This document shows, in pieces, positions 41,239-48,893 of a DNA stretch of 64,000 nt; position 1 is the stretch's first letter, and the number at the start of each line of letters is the position of its first letter. This DNA is from Rhizobium sp. FKL33 (GTDB lineage Bacteria > Pseudomonadota > Alphaproteobacteria > Rhizobiales > Rhizobiaceae), in the NCBI RefSeq assembly GCF_005222915.1, contig NZ_STFX01000052.1, positions 56,479 through 120,478 of the forward strand. Reading direction: 5' to 3'. The notes under the pieces were generated by a model that did no database searches, was not told where the DNA came from, and was given only the letters and a program-made list of their open reading frames with translations. Both the position numbers and the translations under genes were made by a program.

Positions 41239-41970
41239 TCAATGGCAGCAGCCAGCCTTTTCAGCCGGTTTCTGGACATACTCGTCCTTGCGTCTGATGA
41301 AGCTCAACGTGCCCGTCTCGTTGCGGCCGAGCGGCGCGTGATCAAGGAACATCAGCGTTCCCAGCGTCTCCTCGCCGCCGCGGGCATATTGCGAATAGGT
41401 GTGATAGATCGTCCCGTCCTCGTCCTTGTAGAAGCTCGACAGGCCCGGCAATTCGTCATTGGCGCGCTCCGAGGGGATCGAGGTGTAATTGTAGGACACC
41501 GCCCCTGCCGCCAGTTGCTCGGGCGTGAAAGAGACATGGAAATCGTAATTGAAATCGCTGCCGAGGGATGAGACCCAGGGGAATGTCCAGCCCATGCGCT
41601 TCTTATAGGCGAGCAGTTTCGGCAGCGGCGCGCGCGACACGGTGACCAGACTGACATCGTGATGATTGAGATGGACGAGCGCGCCGTCCATGTGATCGGC
41701 GCCGAAGGAGCAACCGGGGCATCCCGCCTCCCAATCCGGCCCGAACATGAAATGAATAATGATCAGCTGGCTGTGACCGGCAAACAGATCCGCGAGACGC
41801 GCCGGTCCGGTTTCCGTTTCGAACACATAGTCCTTGTCGACCTTAACCCAGGGCAGAGCCAGCCGGTCCCGGTTGACGGCGTCGCGCTGGCGGGTCAGCG
41901 CCTTCTCCTTGACCAACAGCGCCTTGCGCGCCTCGAGCCACTCTTCACGCGATACGACTTCATGCTCCAT
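41239..41970 (-). CDS. DUF899 family (thioredoxin-like) protein
   Basis: A 243-residue thioredoxin-fold protein: VSREEWLEARKALLVKEKALTRQRDAVNR, LADLFAGHSQLIIIHFMFGPDWEAGCPGCSFGADH (a CxxC pair in GCPGCS), and a C-terminal part ending AEKAGCCH, giving extra thiols. The DUF899 family is predicted to be redox active, but its substrate is unknown. It leads the minus-strand unit DUF899-DUF1579-VOC-(PaiB) and is divergent from a MarR gene with a 58-base spacer that holds a strong dyad. Confidence 0.9.
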   Translation of the reverse strand: MEHEVVSREEWLEARKALLVKEKALTRQRDAVNRDRLALPWVKVDKDYVFETETGPARLADLFAGHSQLIIIHFMFGPDWEAGCPGCSFGADHMDGALVHLNHHDVSLVTVSRAPLPKLLAYKKRMGWTFPWVSSLGSDFNYDFHVSFTPEQLAAGAVSYNYTSIPSERANDELPGLSSFYKDEDGTIYHTYSQYARGGEETLGTLMFLDHAPLGRNETGTLSFIRRKDEYVQKPAEKAGCCH

Positions 41971-41994
41971 CAGGCTTCCTCCTCGCCGCTGGAC

Positions 41995-42023
41995 TTGACA
42001 TTTACGTTGATATCAACATATAT
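41995..42023 (+). promoter_or_regulatory. Promoter with internal dyad operator, marR/DUF899 intergenic region
   Basis: TTGACA (41995-42000) and ATATAT (42018-42023) are spaced by 17 bases. The spacer contains a perfect 12-bp dyad GTTGATATCAAC (42006-42017), ideally placed for repression by the adjacent MarR. The start codon of marR is at 42029, so transcription from this promoter would begin at about the ATG, giving a leaderless or nearly leaderless mRNA. The same dyad lies 35 bases upstream of DUF899 on the other strand and could control both directions. Confidence 0.65.
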
Positions 42024-42028
42024 GAGAC

Positions 42029-42475
42029 ATGTCAATTCAACGCGCCGTTCCCTTCCAGACCACGATTTTCGTCAAGGATCACTGCATCTGCCTGCATGCC
42101 CAGCGCGCGGCGCGGGCGCTCGCCCGGCGCTTCGACAAGGCGATGAAACCCTTCGGCCTCACCAATGGCCAGTTTTCACTGCTGATGTCGCTCAACCGGC
42201 CCGAACCGCCGCCTTTGTCGGCAGTGGCGGATCTCCTCGCCATGGATCGGACGACGCTGACGGCGGCGTTGAAACCGCTGGAACGAGACGGCCTGCTGAA
42301 AGTTATCCCGAGCGAAAAGGATCGCCGCGCCCGACTGTTGCTGCTGACCGACGCCGGCCTCGACGTCCTGGCGCGCGCTTTGCCCGTCTGGAAATCCGAA
42401 CACGAGGCGCTAGATAAAGAAATGCCGCAGGGCGACATGGATCGCCTGCGGCAGGATTTGCGTCGGATCGGCTGA
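42029..42475 (+). CDS. MarR family transcriptional regulator
   Basis: A 148-residue MarR repressor: HAQRAARALARRFDKAMKPFGLTNGQFSLLMSL, then LSAVADLLAMDRTTLTAALKPLERDGLL (helix-turn-helix) and PSEKDRRARLLLLTDAG (wing). Near the N-terminus KDHCICLHAQ has two cysteines one residue apart, a possible thiol sensor. It is divergent from DUF899-DUF1579-VOC and probably controls that unit through the dyad between them. The ohr gene follows convergently, 7 bases away. Confidence 0.92.
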   Translation: MSIQRAVPFQTTIFVKDHCICLHAQRAARALARRFDKAMKPFGLTNGQFSLLMSLNRPEPPPLSAVADLLAMDRTTLTAALKPLERDGLLKVIPSEKDRRARLLLLTDAGLDVLARALPVWKSEHEALDKEMPQGDMDRLRQDLRRIG

Positions 42476-42481
42476 TCCGGA

Positions 42482-42904
42482 TCAGGCCAGCGTGACCTGA
42501 ACTTCGGTCGAGGTGCGCATCGCATGGCTGTAGGGGCAGACGATGTGGGCCTTGGCGACGAGATCTTCCGCAACGGCGCGATCGACATCGGGGACATCGA
42601 CCGACAGCGATACTTCGATGCCGAAGCCCGTGCCGTCTTCGCGCGGACCGATGCCGACGGTGGCGGTGACATGCGTTTCGGGCGAGAGCTTCACCTTGGC
42701 CTGGCCGGCGACATATTTCAGCGCGCCGAGGAAGCAGGCAGAGTAGCCGGCTGCGAACAGCTGTTCGGGATTGGTGCCGGGGGCGCCGTCGCCGCCGAGT
42801 TCCTTCGGGGAAGTGAGGTTGACGGAGAGGTTGCCGTCATCCGTCTTGGAGGAGCCGACGCGGCCGCCGGTGGAGGTTGCGCGGGTGGTGTAGAGAATGG
42901 GCAT
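42482..42904 (-). CDS. ohr: Organic hydroperoxide resistance protein Ohr
   Basis: A 140-residue Ohr/OsmC-type thiol peroxidase that reduces organic and fatty-acid hydroperoxides. The start MPILYTTRATSTGGRVG is conserved. The two catalytic cysteines are in GYSACFLGAL and AHIVCPYSHAM, and the Arg of the active site is in TTRATSTGGR. It is divergent from ohrR with an OhrR-type operator between them. Confidence 0.95.
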   Translation of the reverse strand: MPILYTTRATSTGGRVGSSKTDDGNLSVNLTSPKELGGDGAPGTNPEQLFAAGYSACFLGALKYVAGQAKVKLSPETHVTATVGIGPREDGTGFGIEVSLSVDVPDVDRAVAEDLVAKAHIVCPYSHAMRTSTEVQVTLA

Positions 42905-42947
42905 TTCTGTCTCCCTGTTTGGATCTGACATGAGTTATATAGGGCGC

Positions 42948-42971
42948 AATTATGTTGTGCGCAATATAATT
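42948..42971 (-). promoter_or_regulatory. OhrR operator and ohr promoter
   Basis: AATTAT-N12-ATAATT (42948-42971) is an imperfect 24-bp dyad in the ohr/ohrR spacer. On the minus strand a TTGCGC/TATATA promoter with 17-base spacing overlaps it, so OhrR bound here would block ohr. A direct repeat ATTGCGC also occurs twice, 17 bases apart, inside the promoter. Confidence 0.6.
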
Positions 42972-43017
42972 TTACAAAATTCATTTCGACGTGTATGGAT
43001 GGGCTCAGGAGACGACC

Positions 43018-43452
43018 ATGACCCAAGATCCCTTGAGCCTCGACAACCAGCTCTGCTTCGCCATCTATTCGGCCAGCCACGCCTTCACCAAGGCTTACAG
43101 GCCGCTGCTCACCGAGCTCGGCCTGACCTATCCGCAATATCTGGTCATGCTGGTTCTATGGGAGAAACGCGCCGCGAGTGTGACAGAGATCGGGGCAGCG
43201 CTGGGGCTCGACACCGGAACGCTGTCGCCGCTGCTGAAACGGCTGGAAAAGACCGGTTATATCAGGCGCGAACGCAGCCGCGAGGACGAGCGTCAGGTAA
43301 TGATCGCATTGACGACGCCGGGCATGACGCTGAAGGTGCGGGCGCAGGAGGTCTTGAAAAGCATCGGCCAGGCGATCGGCTGCGATCTCGAGCAGATGCG
43401 GACCTTGATGGACGGATTGCGCCGGGTCAGGCGCAATCTCGAAGAGGCCTGA
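43018..43452 (+). CDS. ohrR: OhrR, MarR-family organic-peroxide sensor
   Basis: A 144-residue MarR-type repressor. The diagnostic segment is LDNQLCFAIYSASHAFTKAY, with the reactive Cys near residue 15 that senses organic peroxides, followed by LGLTYPQYLVMLVLWE and the helix-turn-helix SVTEIGAALGLDTGTLSPLLKRLEKTGYI and wing SREDERQVMI. The start at 43018 (MTQDPLSLDN) follows CAGGAGACG. It is divergent from ohr; oxidation of the Cys would release the operator. Confidence 0.95.
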   Translation: MTQDPLSLDNQLCFAIYSASHAFTKAYRPLLTELGLTYPQYLVMLVLWEKRAASVTEIGAALGLDTGTLSPLLKRLEKTGYIRRERSREDERQVMIALTTPGMTLKVRAQEVLKSIGQAIGCDLEQMRTLMDGLRRVRRNLEEA

Positions 43453-44310
43453 TCAGAGAACCACGATCTCGGCGCCGCGGCCGACGCGGCGATAGAGGTC
43501 GACGACATCCTGGTTGAACATGCGGATGCAGCCGGACGAGGCCTGCTTGCCGACCGATTTCCAATCCGGCGTGCCATGGACGCGGAACAGCGTGTCCTTG
43601 CCATCGGCGAAGATATAGAGCGCGCGGGCGCCGAGCGGATTGTTGACGCCGCCCACCAGGCCGCCATAGGAGGCGGAGAACATCTTCATCTGCGGCTTGT
43701 CGGCGACATAGTCGTCCGACGGCGTCCAGCGCGGCCATTCGCGCTTGAACTGGATCACGCCGCGCCCCTTCCAGGCATAGCCCTGCCGGCCGATGCCGAC
43801 GCCGTAGCGGATGGCGCGGCCATTGCCGAGCACGAAATAGAGATGGCGCGAACGGGTGTCGACCACCAGCGTGCCGGGCTTCTCCGACGTCCGGTAAGCG
43901 ACTTCCTTGCGCAGGAATTCCGGATCGACATTCTCCACCGGCACCGCCGGCACCCGGCGACCGCCCTCCTCGAACTCCGCATAGGCGGCGACCCTCAACT
44001 TGGGCTGGGCGTACATCAAAGACGGATGCTGCATCATCGCCGCGCTTGCAGCCGCAGAGGCGACGGGATAGCCGGCCGTATCCTGATAGACCACCGTCGG
44101 CTTGATCTCGTTGACGTCGGAGGTGAACGGGGTCTTCTTCTTGACCACCACCGGCCGCGCCCAGACAGGATAGGTCTGCGCCACGAAGCGATCGGCGTCG
44201 GTGGAGCCGGTGTCGTAGAAATTCAGATCCTCGGGAGAACTCAGGCAGCCCGCCAAGGGCACAGACAAAAGCGTAAGAGCCAAAACTGTCTTGATCGTGC
44301 GCGTCTTCAT
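43453..44310 (-). CDS. L,D-transpeptidase (YkuD) lipoprotein
   Basis: A 285-residue envelope enzyme. The signal peptide ends in the lipobox LAGC (Cys22), so it is a likely lipoprotein. Residues about 140-285 are the YkuD domain: GTLVVDTRSRHLYFVLGNG, IRYGVGIGR, FRVHGTPDW (His) and KQASSGCIRMFN with the catalytic Cys. Such enzymes form 3-3 cross-links in peptidoglycan or attach proteins to it. The N-terminal linker (about 25-135) carries no recognised domain. It converges with ohrR at adjacent bases. Confidence 0.93.
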   Translation of the reverse strand: MKTRTIKTVLALTLLSVPLAGCLSSPEDLNFYDTGSTDADRFVAQTYPVWARPVVVKKKTPFTSDVNEIKPTVVYQDTAGYPVASAAASAAMMQHPSLMYAQPKLRVAAYAEFEEGGRRVPAVPVENVDPEFLRKEVAYRTSEKPGTLVVDTRSRHLYFVLGNGRAIRYGVGIGRQGYAWKGRGVIQFKREWPRWTPSDDYVADKPQMKMFSASYGGLVGGVNNPLGARALYIFADGKDTLFRVHGTPDWKSVGKQASSGCIRMFNQDVVDLYRRVGRGAEIVVL

Positions 44311-44389
44311 GTCGGGACTCCGCGAGAAGGTTTTCCGCCTTCCGCCATCGCACAGTCAACTGGCGCGGAGCTTATGTGAAGCGCACGCC

Positions 44390-44659
44390 TCAGGAGGCGG
44401 CGTCGAGCTTTTCCGAGAGCCACACCTTGATCAGGGATTGATAGGGAACGTCGCGCTTGTTGGCGGCAACTTTGATTCTCTCCAGAAGAGGCGTCGGCAG
44501 GCGCAGCGAAATCGAGGTCGTTGACGGCTTCAGGTTCGGCAACCGAACGCGCTCCGCCTTGCTCCAATCCACAAATTCGGCGCTGTCGGTCGTCTCCCAA
44601 AACTGCCGTTCCTCGGCCTCGGACTGGAAAGCTGGAAGCATGCTGTCAGGCTTTTTCAT
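44390..44659 (-). CDS. CopG/BrnA-like antitoxin
   Basis: An 89-residue antitoxin of the CopG_antitoxin type found with BrnT toxins. It has FQSEAEERQFWETTDSAEFVDWSKAE, LPNLKPSTTSISLRLP and ANKRDVPYQSLIKVWLSEKL, a ribbon-helix-helix core with the conserved YQSLIK helix. It follows the toxin gene with a 14-base overlap. Together they form a BrnT/BrnA-type type II pair distinct from the one at the left edge of the window. Confidence 0.9.
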   Translation of the reverse strand: MKKPDSMLPAFQSEAEERQFWETTDSAEFVDWSKAERVRLPNLKPSTTSISLRLPTPLLERIKVAANKRDVPYQSLIKVWLSEKLDAAS

Positions 44660-44945
44660 AAGCGTCTCTCTCTTTCCGGCTCATGGGTCTAGCGGAAATG
44701 ACCCGAAGTTTGGTGTTGTCAGCCCGCAAGGTGAACGTCACATGGAGCAATCTGCCGACATCAGTCTGACCCAAAGCGTGAAAACGGACCTCATAGAAGC
44801 TATGACCTATGTCTGACGCGATCACCAAAGGGTCGTTGAAAAAGATCTGCTCCGCTTCGACTTGCCTAACATCATGCTTTGCAACGCTTTTTCGTGCATT
44901 GCCGTCATCCCAGTCAAAACCGACGATCTGCGACCAATCAATCAT
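44646..44945 (-). CDS. BrnT family toxin
   Basis: A 99-residue BrnT-like ribonuclease toxin: VGFDWDDGNARKSVAKHDV at the N-terminus, VEAEQIFFNDPLVIASD, RFHALGQTDVGRLLHVTFTLR and RVISARPMSRKERDAYE. The usual Asp/His-rich N-terminal and Arg-rich C-terminal features are all present, so it looks active. Start at 44945 (MIDWSQIVG); the frame extends 11 hydrophobic codons upstream but these lie within the promoter. Toxin-first order is the norm for brnT-brnA. Confidence 0.9.
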   Translation of the reverse strand: MIDWSQIVGFDWDDGNARKSVAKHDVRQVEAEQIFFNDPLVIASDIGHSFYEVRFHALGQTDVGRLLHVTFTLRADNTKLRVISARPMSRKERDAYEKA

Positions 44946-44948
44946 GAT

Positions 44949-44978
44949 GTATATTACCAGAATATACAGAAGTGACAA
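44949..44978 (-). promoter_or_regulatory. Promoter and dyad operator of the brnT-copG operon
   Basis: On the minus strand TTGTCA (complement of 44973-44978) and TAATAT (complement of 44951-44956) are spaced by 16 bases. A perfect dyad GTATATT-ACCAG-AATATAC (44949-44967) covers the -10 element, an ideal site for CopG/BrnA autorepression. The -10 ends only 5 bases before the toxin ATG, so the transcript would be leaderless if this start is right. Confidence 0.65.
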
Positions 44979-45049
44979 TATTGACGACTTTTAGGGTGAT
45001 CGCTTCCGTCAATGCGTGCAAATTACGGATGATCCGCTCCGGGAAACGC

Positions 45050-45622
45050 TTACGCGCGGCGCCGTTCGAAACGTCGGTCGGGAACGAGCCACGCCAGAGC
45101 GACGAGGAAATAGATGCCGAGACTGATCCAGGGCGACAGGAAGGCGCTGGGAACAGCGATCAGATAGGCGACAGCTGACAGCTTCCCCTTGACGTCGCGG
45201 CCCAGAGCGCGGGCGAAGTCGCTATCGCGTCCATTCGCATGCAGGAGCGCCCATTCCAGAATGATATAGGCAACGCCGCACATCAGAAGCACGCCGCCAT
45301 AAAGCGCGACTGGAAACGGAGCGAAATGATTCTCGCCCATCGTCGCGGTGGTGAAAGGAACGAGAGACAGCCAAAACAGCAAATGCAGATTGGCCCAGAG
45401 CACCCCGCCGCTCACATTCTTGACGGCATGCATCATATGGTGGTGGTTGTTCCAGTATATGCCGACATTGACGAAGCTCAGCACATAGGACAGCAGCACC
45501 GGCCAAAGTGGAAGAACCGATAGCCAATCCTCGCCATGCGGCGTCTTGAGTTCCAGGACCATGATGGTGATGATGATCGCGATCACGCCATCGGAAAACG
45601 CCTCTATCCGTCCTTTTCCCAT
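45050..45622 (-). CDS. TMEM175-like potassium channel family protein (DUF1211)
   Basis: A 190-residue membrane protein with five or six helices. It starts MGKGRIEAFSDGVIAIIITIMVLELK; the FSDGV(I/F)AIxxT motif near the N-terminus forms the selectivity/pore helix in bacterial TMEM175 channels. Next are WPVLLSYVLSFVNVGIYWNNHHHM and further hydrophobic stretches. Bacterial homologues form K+-leak channels as tetramers. The ATG at 45622 has GAGGGA upstream and is preferred over an ATG four codons earlier. It is divergent from the Tat-exported protein. Confidence 0.9.
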   Translation of the reverse strand: MGKGRIEAFSDGVIAIIITIMVLELKTPHGEDWLSVLPLWPVLLSYVLSFVNVGIYWNNHHHMMHAVKNVSGGVLWANLHLLFWLSLVPFTTATMGENHFAPFPVALYGGVLLMCGVAYIILEWALLHANGRDSDFARALGRDVKGKLSAVAYLIAVPSAFLSPWISLGIYFLVALAWLVPDRRFERRRA

Positions 45623-45737
45623 TTTCCCTCGCATGCGACGACATGACTGGTGTTCGGGCCGAGACTCACGCATCACCGCCCCACTCTGTGCCAAAGTAGG
45701 GCAAAGCTCGCTGGCACACAAATTGCTGGACGACGGC

Positions 45738-47114
45738 ATGATCAGCAATACACGCATCTCGAGACGATTTCTCCTTGCTGGCCTCGGCTGCAGCCTTCCC
45801 AGCTTGGCTCTGTCCGCGCCGAAGCTTGCCTTCGAGCGGGTGGATTTTCGCGGCGCGATCAATTCGGAAGAATTCGGGGTGCGGCCCGGCGCGGTCGATC
45901 CGGCGAGCCGCGCCTTCCAGGCCATGCTCGACGCAGCGGCCAAGCGCGACGCGCCCGTCTTCCTGCCGCCAGGACGGTATGAGATCTCCGATATCACCCT
46001 GCCCGAAACAGTGCGGTTGAGCGGCGTGCCCGGCGCCACGCATCTCATCTACACCGGCTCGGGCCGCTTCATGCAGGCGGAGGGTTCAAAGCGCGTGATG
46101 CTGTCGGGTCTGACGATCGACGGCGCCAATCGCTGGCTGGGCGATGACCAGACCGGTCTCGTGACGCTGCGCAATGTGCCCGACGTCGACATTTCCGGCA
46201 TCGAGCTGCGCGGCAGCCCGAAATTCGGCCTGTGGGTCGAGCGATCGGGCGGAAAGATCGCCGACAACGCGCTGTCAGGCGCCGGCGAAAGCGGCCTCTA
46301 TGCCGTGGAGTCGACCGGATTGCAGATCACCGGCAACCATGTCTTCGATTGCGGCAATGGCGGAATTCTCGTCCATCGCTGGACGAAGGGCGCCGACAAC
46401 ACCATCGTCACCGGCAACCGCGTCGAGCGCATCGCCGCAAAATCCGGCGGAACCGGCGAAAACGGCAATGGCGTCAACGTCTTCCGCGCCGATGGCGTGA
46501 TGGTCGCCAACAATCACATTTCCAACTGCGCCTTCTCCGCCGTGCGCTCCAACGCCGGCTCGAATGTGCAGATCCTCGGCAATCAATGCCTGGCCTCAGG
46601 CGAAATGGCCATCTATTCCGAATTCGGCTTCGAAGGCGCGATCATCGCCATGAACCACATTGATGTCGCGGCCAACGGCATCGCGGTGGTCAATTTCAAC
46701 GAAGGCGGGCGTTTGGGCGTGGTCAGCGGCAACATCGTCCGCAATCTGAAACCCGAAGGCCCCTATGTGCAGGACGGTCAGTATTTCGGGATCGGCATTT
46801 CAGCGGAAGCCGAAACCACCGTCACCGGCAATGTCGTCGAAAACGCGCCCTTGTGGGGCCTGCAGATCGGCTGGGGGCCTTATCTGCGCAATGTCTCCGT
46901 CACCGGCAACATCGTCCGCCGGGCTGGCGTCGGCTGCGCGGTGACCGTGGTCGAGGGCGCGGGTTCGGCGCTGATCCAGTCCAATCAGTTTTTCGAGACG
47001 AAAGGCGCGGCCATCGCCGGTTTCCGCTGGGCGGAAAAGGTGACGGGCGAACTTGTCCAGGGCTCGGGCGAGAGCTTCCCCCATTTGAGTCTCCTGGGCA
47101 ACCAGGCCGCATAG
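45738..47114 (+). CDS. Tat-exported parallel beta-helix repeat protein (TIGR03808-like)
   Basis: A 458-residue protein with a twin-arginine signal (SRRFLLAGLGCSLP at residues 8-21) and a mature right-handed beta-helix built from repeats such as VMLSGLTIDGANR, ITGNHVFDCGNGG and VTGNIVRRAG. It matches the uncharacterised Tat-secreted repeat family known as TIGR03808 in rhizobia. The fold is that of pectate-lyase-like enzymes, but I see no clear catalytic set. Folding in the cytoplasm before export suggests a cofactor or a fast-folding enzyme. Start chosen at MISNTRISRR; upstream codons lie antisense to the channel gene. Confidence 0.88.
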   Translation: MISNTRISRRFLLAGLGCSLPSLALSAPKLAFERVDFRGAINSEEFGVRPGAVDPASRAFQAMLDAAAKRDAPVFLPPGRYEISDITLPETVRLSGVPGATHLIYTGSGRFMQAEGSKRVMLSGLTIDGANRWLGDDQTGLVTLRNVPDVDISGIELRGSPKFGLWVERSGGKIADNALSGAGESGLYAVESTGLQITGNHVFDCGNGGILVHRWTKGADNTIVTGNRVERIAAKSGGTGENGNGVNVFRADGVMVANNHISNCAFSAVRSNAGSNVQILGNQCLASGEMAIYSEFGFEGAIIAMNHIDVAANGIAVVNFNEGGRLGVVSGNIVRNLKPEGPYVQDGQYFGIGISAEAETTVTGNVVENAPLWGLQIGWGPYLRNVSVTGNIVRRAGVGCAVTVVEGAGSALIQSNQFFETKGAAIAGFRWAEKVTGELVQGSGESFPHLSLLGNQAA

Positions 47115-47145
47115 GCCTCACGCCCCTCGTCTCGCAGCCCCCTCC

Positions 47146-47178
47146 TGGAGCCCCGGATCCAGTCCGGGATCGGCTCTC
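47146..47178. repeat. Short palindromic repeat between convergent genes
   Basis: GAGCCCCGGATCCAGTCCGGGATCGGCTC contains CCCGGA (47152-47157) and TCCGGG (47163-47168), and GAGCC/GGCTC arms further out. It resembles the palindromic intergenic repeats scattered in rhizobial chromosomes and fills the gap between the convergent beta-helix gene and a small membrane-protein gene. Confidence 0.5.
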
Positions 47179-47374
47179 AGGCGTGGCGGCCGATGCTGTT
47201 GTAGATCTGGCGTCCGACCAGCCACGCGACAGGCAAAGCCAGCACCGCCCCGGCAAGCGCCGCGCCTGCGATCTCAGAACCGTTGGTCATCCGCATCGCA
47301 AGCAATGCGGTGACCGCCGTTCCCATCAACACGGTGGCGCAAAGAACGTAGATCATGGCGACCAGGCGAAACAT
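47177..47374 (-). CDS. Small two-helix membrane protein
   Basis: A 65-residue protein with two membrane segments: LVAMIYVLCATVLMGTAVTALLAMR and IAGAALAGAVLALPVAWLVG. The ribosome site GGAGGGGAG is very good, 7 bases before the ATG. A short basic tail ends IYNSIGRHA. No function known. It follows another small membrane gene on the same strand, so the two may be an operon. Confidence 0.7.
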   Translation of the reverse strand: MFRLVAMIYVLCATVLMGTAVTALLAMRMTNGSEIAGAALAGAVLALPVAWLVGRQIYNSIGRHA

Positions 47375-47414
47375 GGCTCTCTCCCCTCCTGAAGGATGAT
47401 GGCTCTGACTGTGT

Positions 47415-47597
47415 TCAGTGGCGGCTCGGCAGGCGGCGCGAAAAGCGGCCGTGCAGATTGCGGATCCGCGTCTGATGGCGCGGATCGAGACCGGCGGTGA
47501 CTTCGGAACGGCCCATGGCGAGTTCGATCGCCGCTGCTACGCCGATCAGCCCGAGAAGAACGATGAATGGCATGAAGAGTTCGACAATGTTGCGCAT
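47415..47597 (-). CDS. Small membrane protein
   Basis: A 60-residue protein with one N-terminal membrane helix (LFMPFIVLLGLIGVAAAIELAMG) and a basic cytoplasmic tail (RIRNLHGRFSRRLPSRH). AAGGAGG lies 8 bases before the ATG. Function unknown. It precedes the two-helix membrane gene, with 40 bases between them. Confidence 0.65.
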   Translation of the reverse strand: MRNIVELFMPFIVLLGLIGVAAAIELAMGRSEVTAGLDPRHQTRIRNLHGRFSRRLPSRH

Positions 47598-47856
47598 GGC
47601 GCGCCTCCTTCATCAGCAATGATGAAAGGCTACACCCGCTTGTCCTGAGCGCTTTGACCTCGCTCAACCGCTTTTCCTGACAGGTGAGAAGAACGGTTTC
47701 GGCAAGTGGCTGCGGCGGCTCGGAAACCCCCTGCTGAAAATTGATGATCGTCAGCTGAAAAAACAAACACTTGTCGACAAATTCTTCATGACCTTGAAAG
47801 CAGGCGCCGGCGTGACCACTCTCAAGGACGAATGCGATCATCACGAGGAGACGATC

Positions 47857-48351
47857 ATGAAGATTTCAAAGGGCCTGGTTTTCGGTGCGCTGATGGCGGC
47901 GTCGGGCGCCTCGGCCTCATTTGCGGCCGACCGGGTCGGCGAAGTCGGCGTTGACTGGACCGGCAACGACATCGTCGTCGACGCCGTGCAGGACCCGAAG
48001 GTGCAGGGCATAACCTGCCATGTCGCCTATTTCGACCGTGGCGTGATCGATCGCCTCCGCAAGGGCAACTGGTTCGAGGACCCCTCCAACAGTTCCATCG
48101 CCTGCCGCCAGACCGGGCCGATCACCATCGGCGACATCGATCTCGACGAGGATGGCGAGGAGGTCTTCCGCTCCGGCCTGTCGCTGGTGTGGAAGTCGCT
48201 GGTGGTCAATCGCATCTACGACAAGAAGAACGACACGCTGATCTATCTGATCCACTCGCGCGAAGTGGTGGAAGGCTCGGCCAAGATGGCCATCTCCACG
48301 GTCCCGCTCTTCAATCAGCAGGTCACCTGGACGGAAGGCAAGCCGCAATAG
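47857..48351 (+). CDS. creA: CreA family protein
   Basis: A 164-residue exported protein of the CreA family (named for catabolite regulation in E. coli, actual biochemical role unknown). The signal peptide ends near ASFAA (residue 24). Family segments are RVGEVGVDWTGNDIVVDAVQDPKVQGITCHVAYFDRG (in part), SIACRQTGPI and VFRSGLSLVWKSLVVNRIYDKKNDTLIYLIHSREV. Two cysteines in the mature part may form a disulfide. Start at 47857 follows GAGGAG. It converges with cheW, with a hairpin between them. Confidence 0.93.
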   Translation: MKISKGLVFGALMAASGASASFAADRVGEVGVDWTGNDIVVDAVQDPKVQGITCHVAYFDRGVIDRLRKGNWFEDPSNSSIACRQTGPITIGDIDLDEDGEEVFRSGLSLVWKSLVVNRIYDKKNDTLIYLIHSREVVEGSAKMAISTVPLFNQQVTWTEGKPQ

Positions 48352-48368
48352 GCCGCATAAACGGCCAA

Positions 48369-48412
48369 GGCGCGGGAACCCGCCAACTTGGCTCCCGCGC
48401 TGAATGGTTTTT
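48369..48412 (+). terminator. Terminator between creA and cheW
   Basis: GCGCGGGA...TCCCGCGC forms an 8-bp GC-rich stem with a long loop, followed after a few bases by TTTTT. It is 18 bases after the creA stop. Confidence 0.5.
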
Positions 48413-48427
48413 CAGATCCTGTTGGGC

Positions 48428-48892
48428 TCAGGCGGCCTGCTTGAGCTCGTCGGCGATCACCGTGTCGAGGTTGAGGAAGCAGACCATCGACTTTTCGAGC
48501 GCCACGATGCCGCGGCAGAAGGCGCGCTGGGCTTCCGGAATGATTTCCGGGGCTGGCTGCAGGTCGTCGTTCTTGATGGTCATCATGTCGGAGACCTGCT
48601 CGACCAGAAGACCGACCAGCTTGCCGCCGATATCGGTGACGATGATCGCCGAACGTTCGGACGGCTCGGTCATCTTCATGCCGAGACGGCAGGCCATGTC
48701 GATAACCGGAATCACCGCGCCGCGCAGGTTGATCAGACCCAGGACGTAAGCCGGCGTATGCGGCATCGGCGTCACCGGCGCCCAACCGCGGATTTCGCGG
48801 ATGGCCATGATGTCGATACAGAATTCCTGATCGCCCAGGTGAAACGACACGATTTCGAGGTGCGATCCGGACTGCTTGATCGTCATGCTCAT
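48428..48892 (-). CDS. cheW: Chemotaxis coupling protein CheW
   Basis: A 154-residue CheW, the adaptor between a chemoreceptor and the kinase CheA. Segments are VSFHLGDQEFCIDIMAIREIRGW, PHTPAYVLGLINLRGAVIPVIDM and the C-terminal DDLQPAPEI. It follows its receptor gene with one base between stop and ATG, so the two are translationally coupled. No cheA, cheY, cheR or cheB is in the window, so it must work with a CheA encoded elsewhere. Confidence 0.95.
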   Translation of the reverse strand: MSMTIKQSGSHLEIVSFHLGDQEFCIDIMAIREIRGWAPVTPMPHTPAYVLGLINLRGAVIPVIDMACRLGMKMTEPSERSAIIVTDIGGKLVGLLVEQVSDMMTIKNDDLQPAPEIIPEAQRAFCRGIVALEKSMVCFLNLDTVIADELKQAA

Positions 48893-48893
48893 G

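Noticed and set aside
45546..45737. Upstream extension of the Tat-exported protein
   Set aside because: The added codons lie antisense to the conserved start of the TMEM175-like gene and would bury the twin-arginine signal inside the protein.
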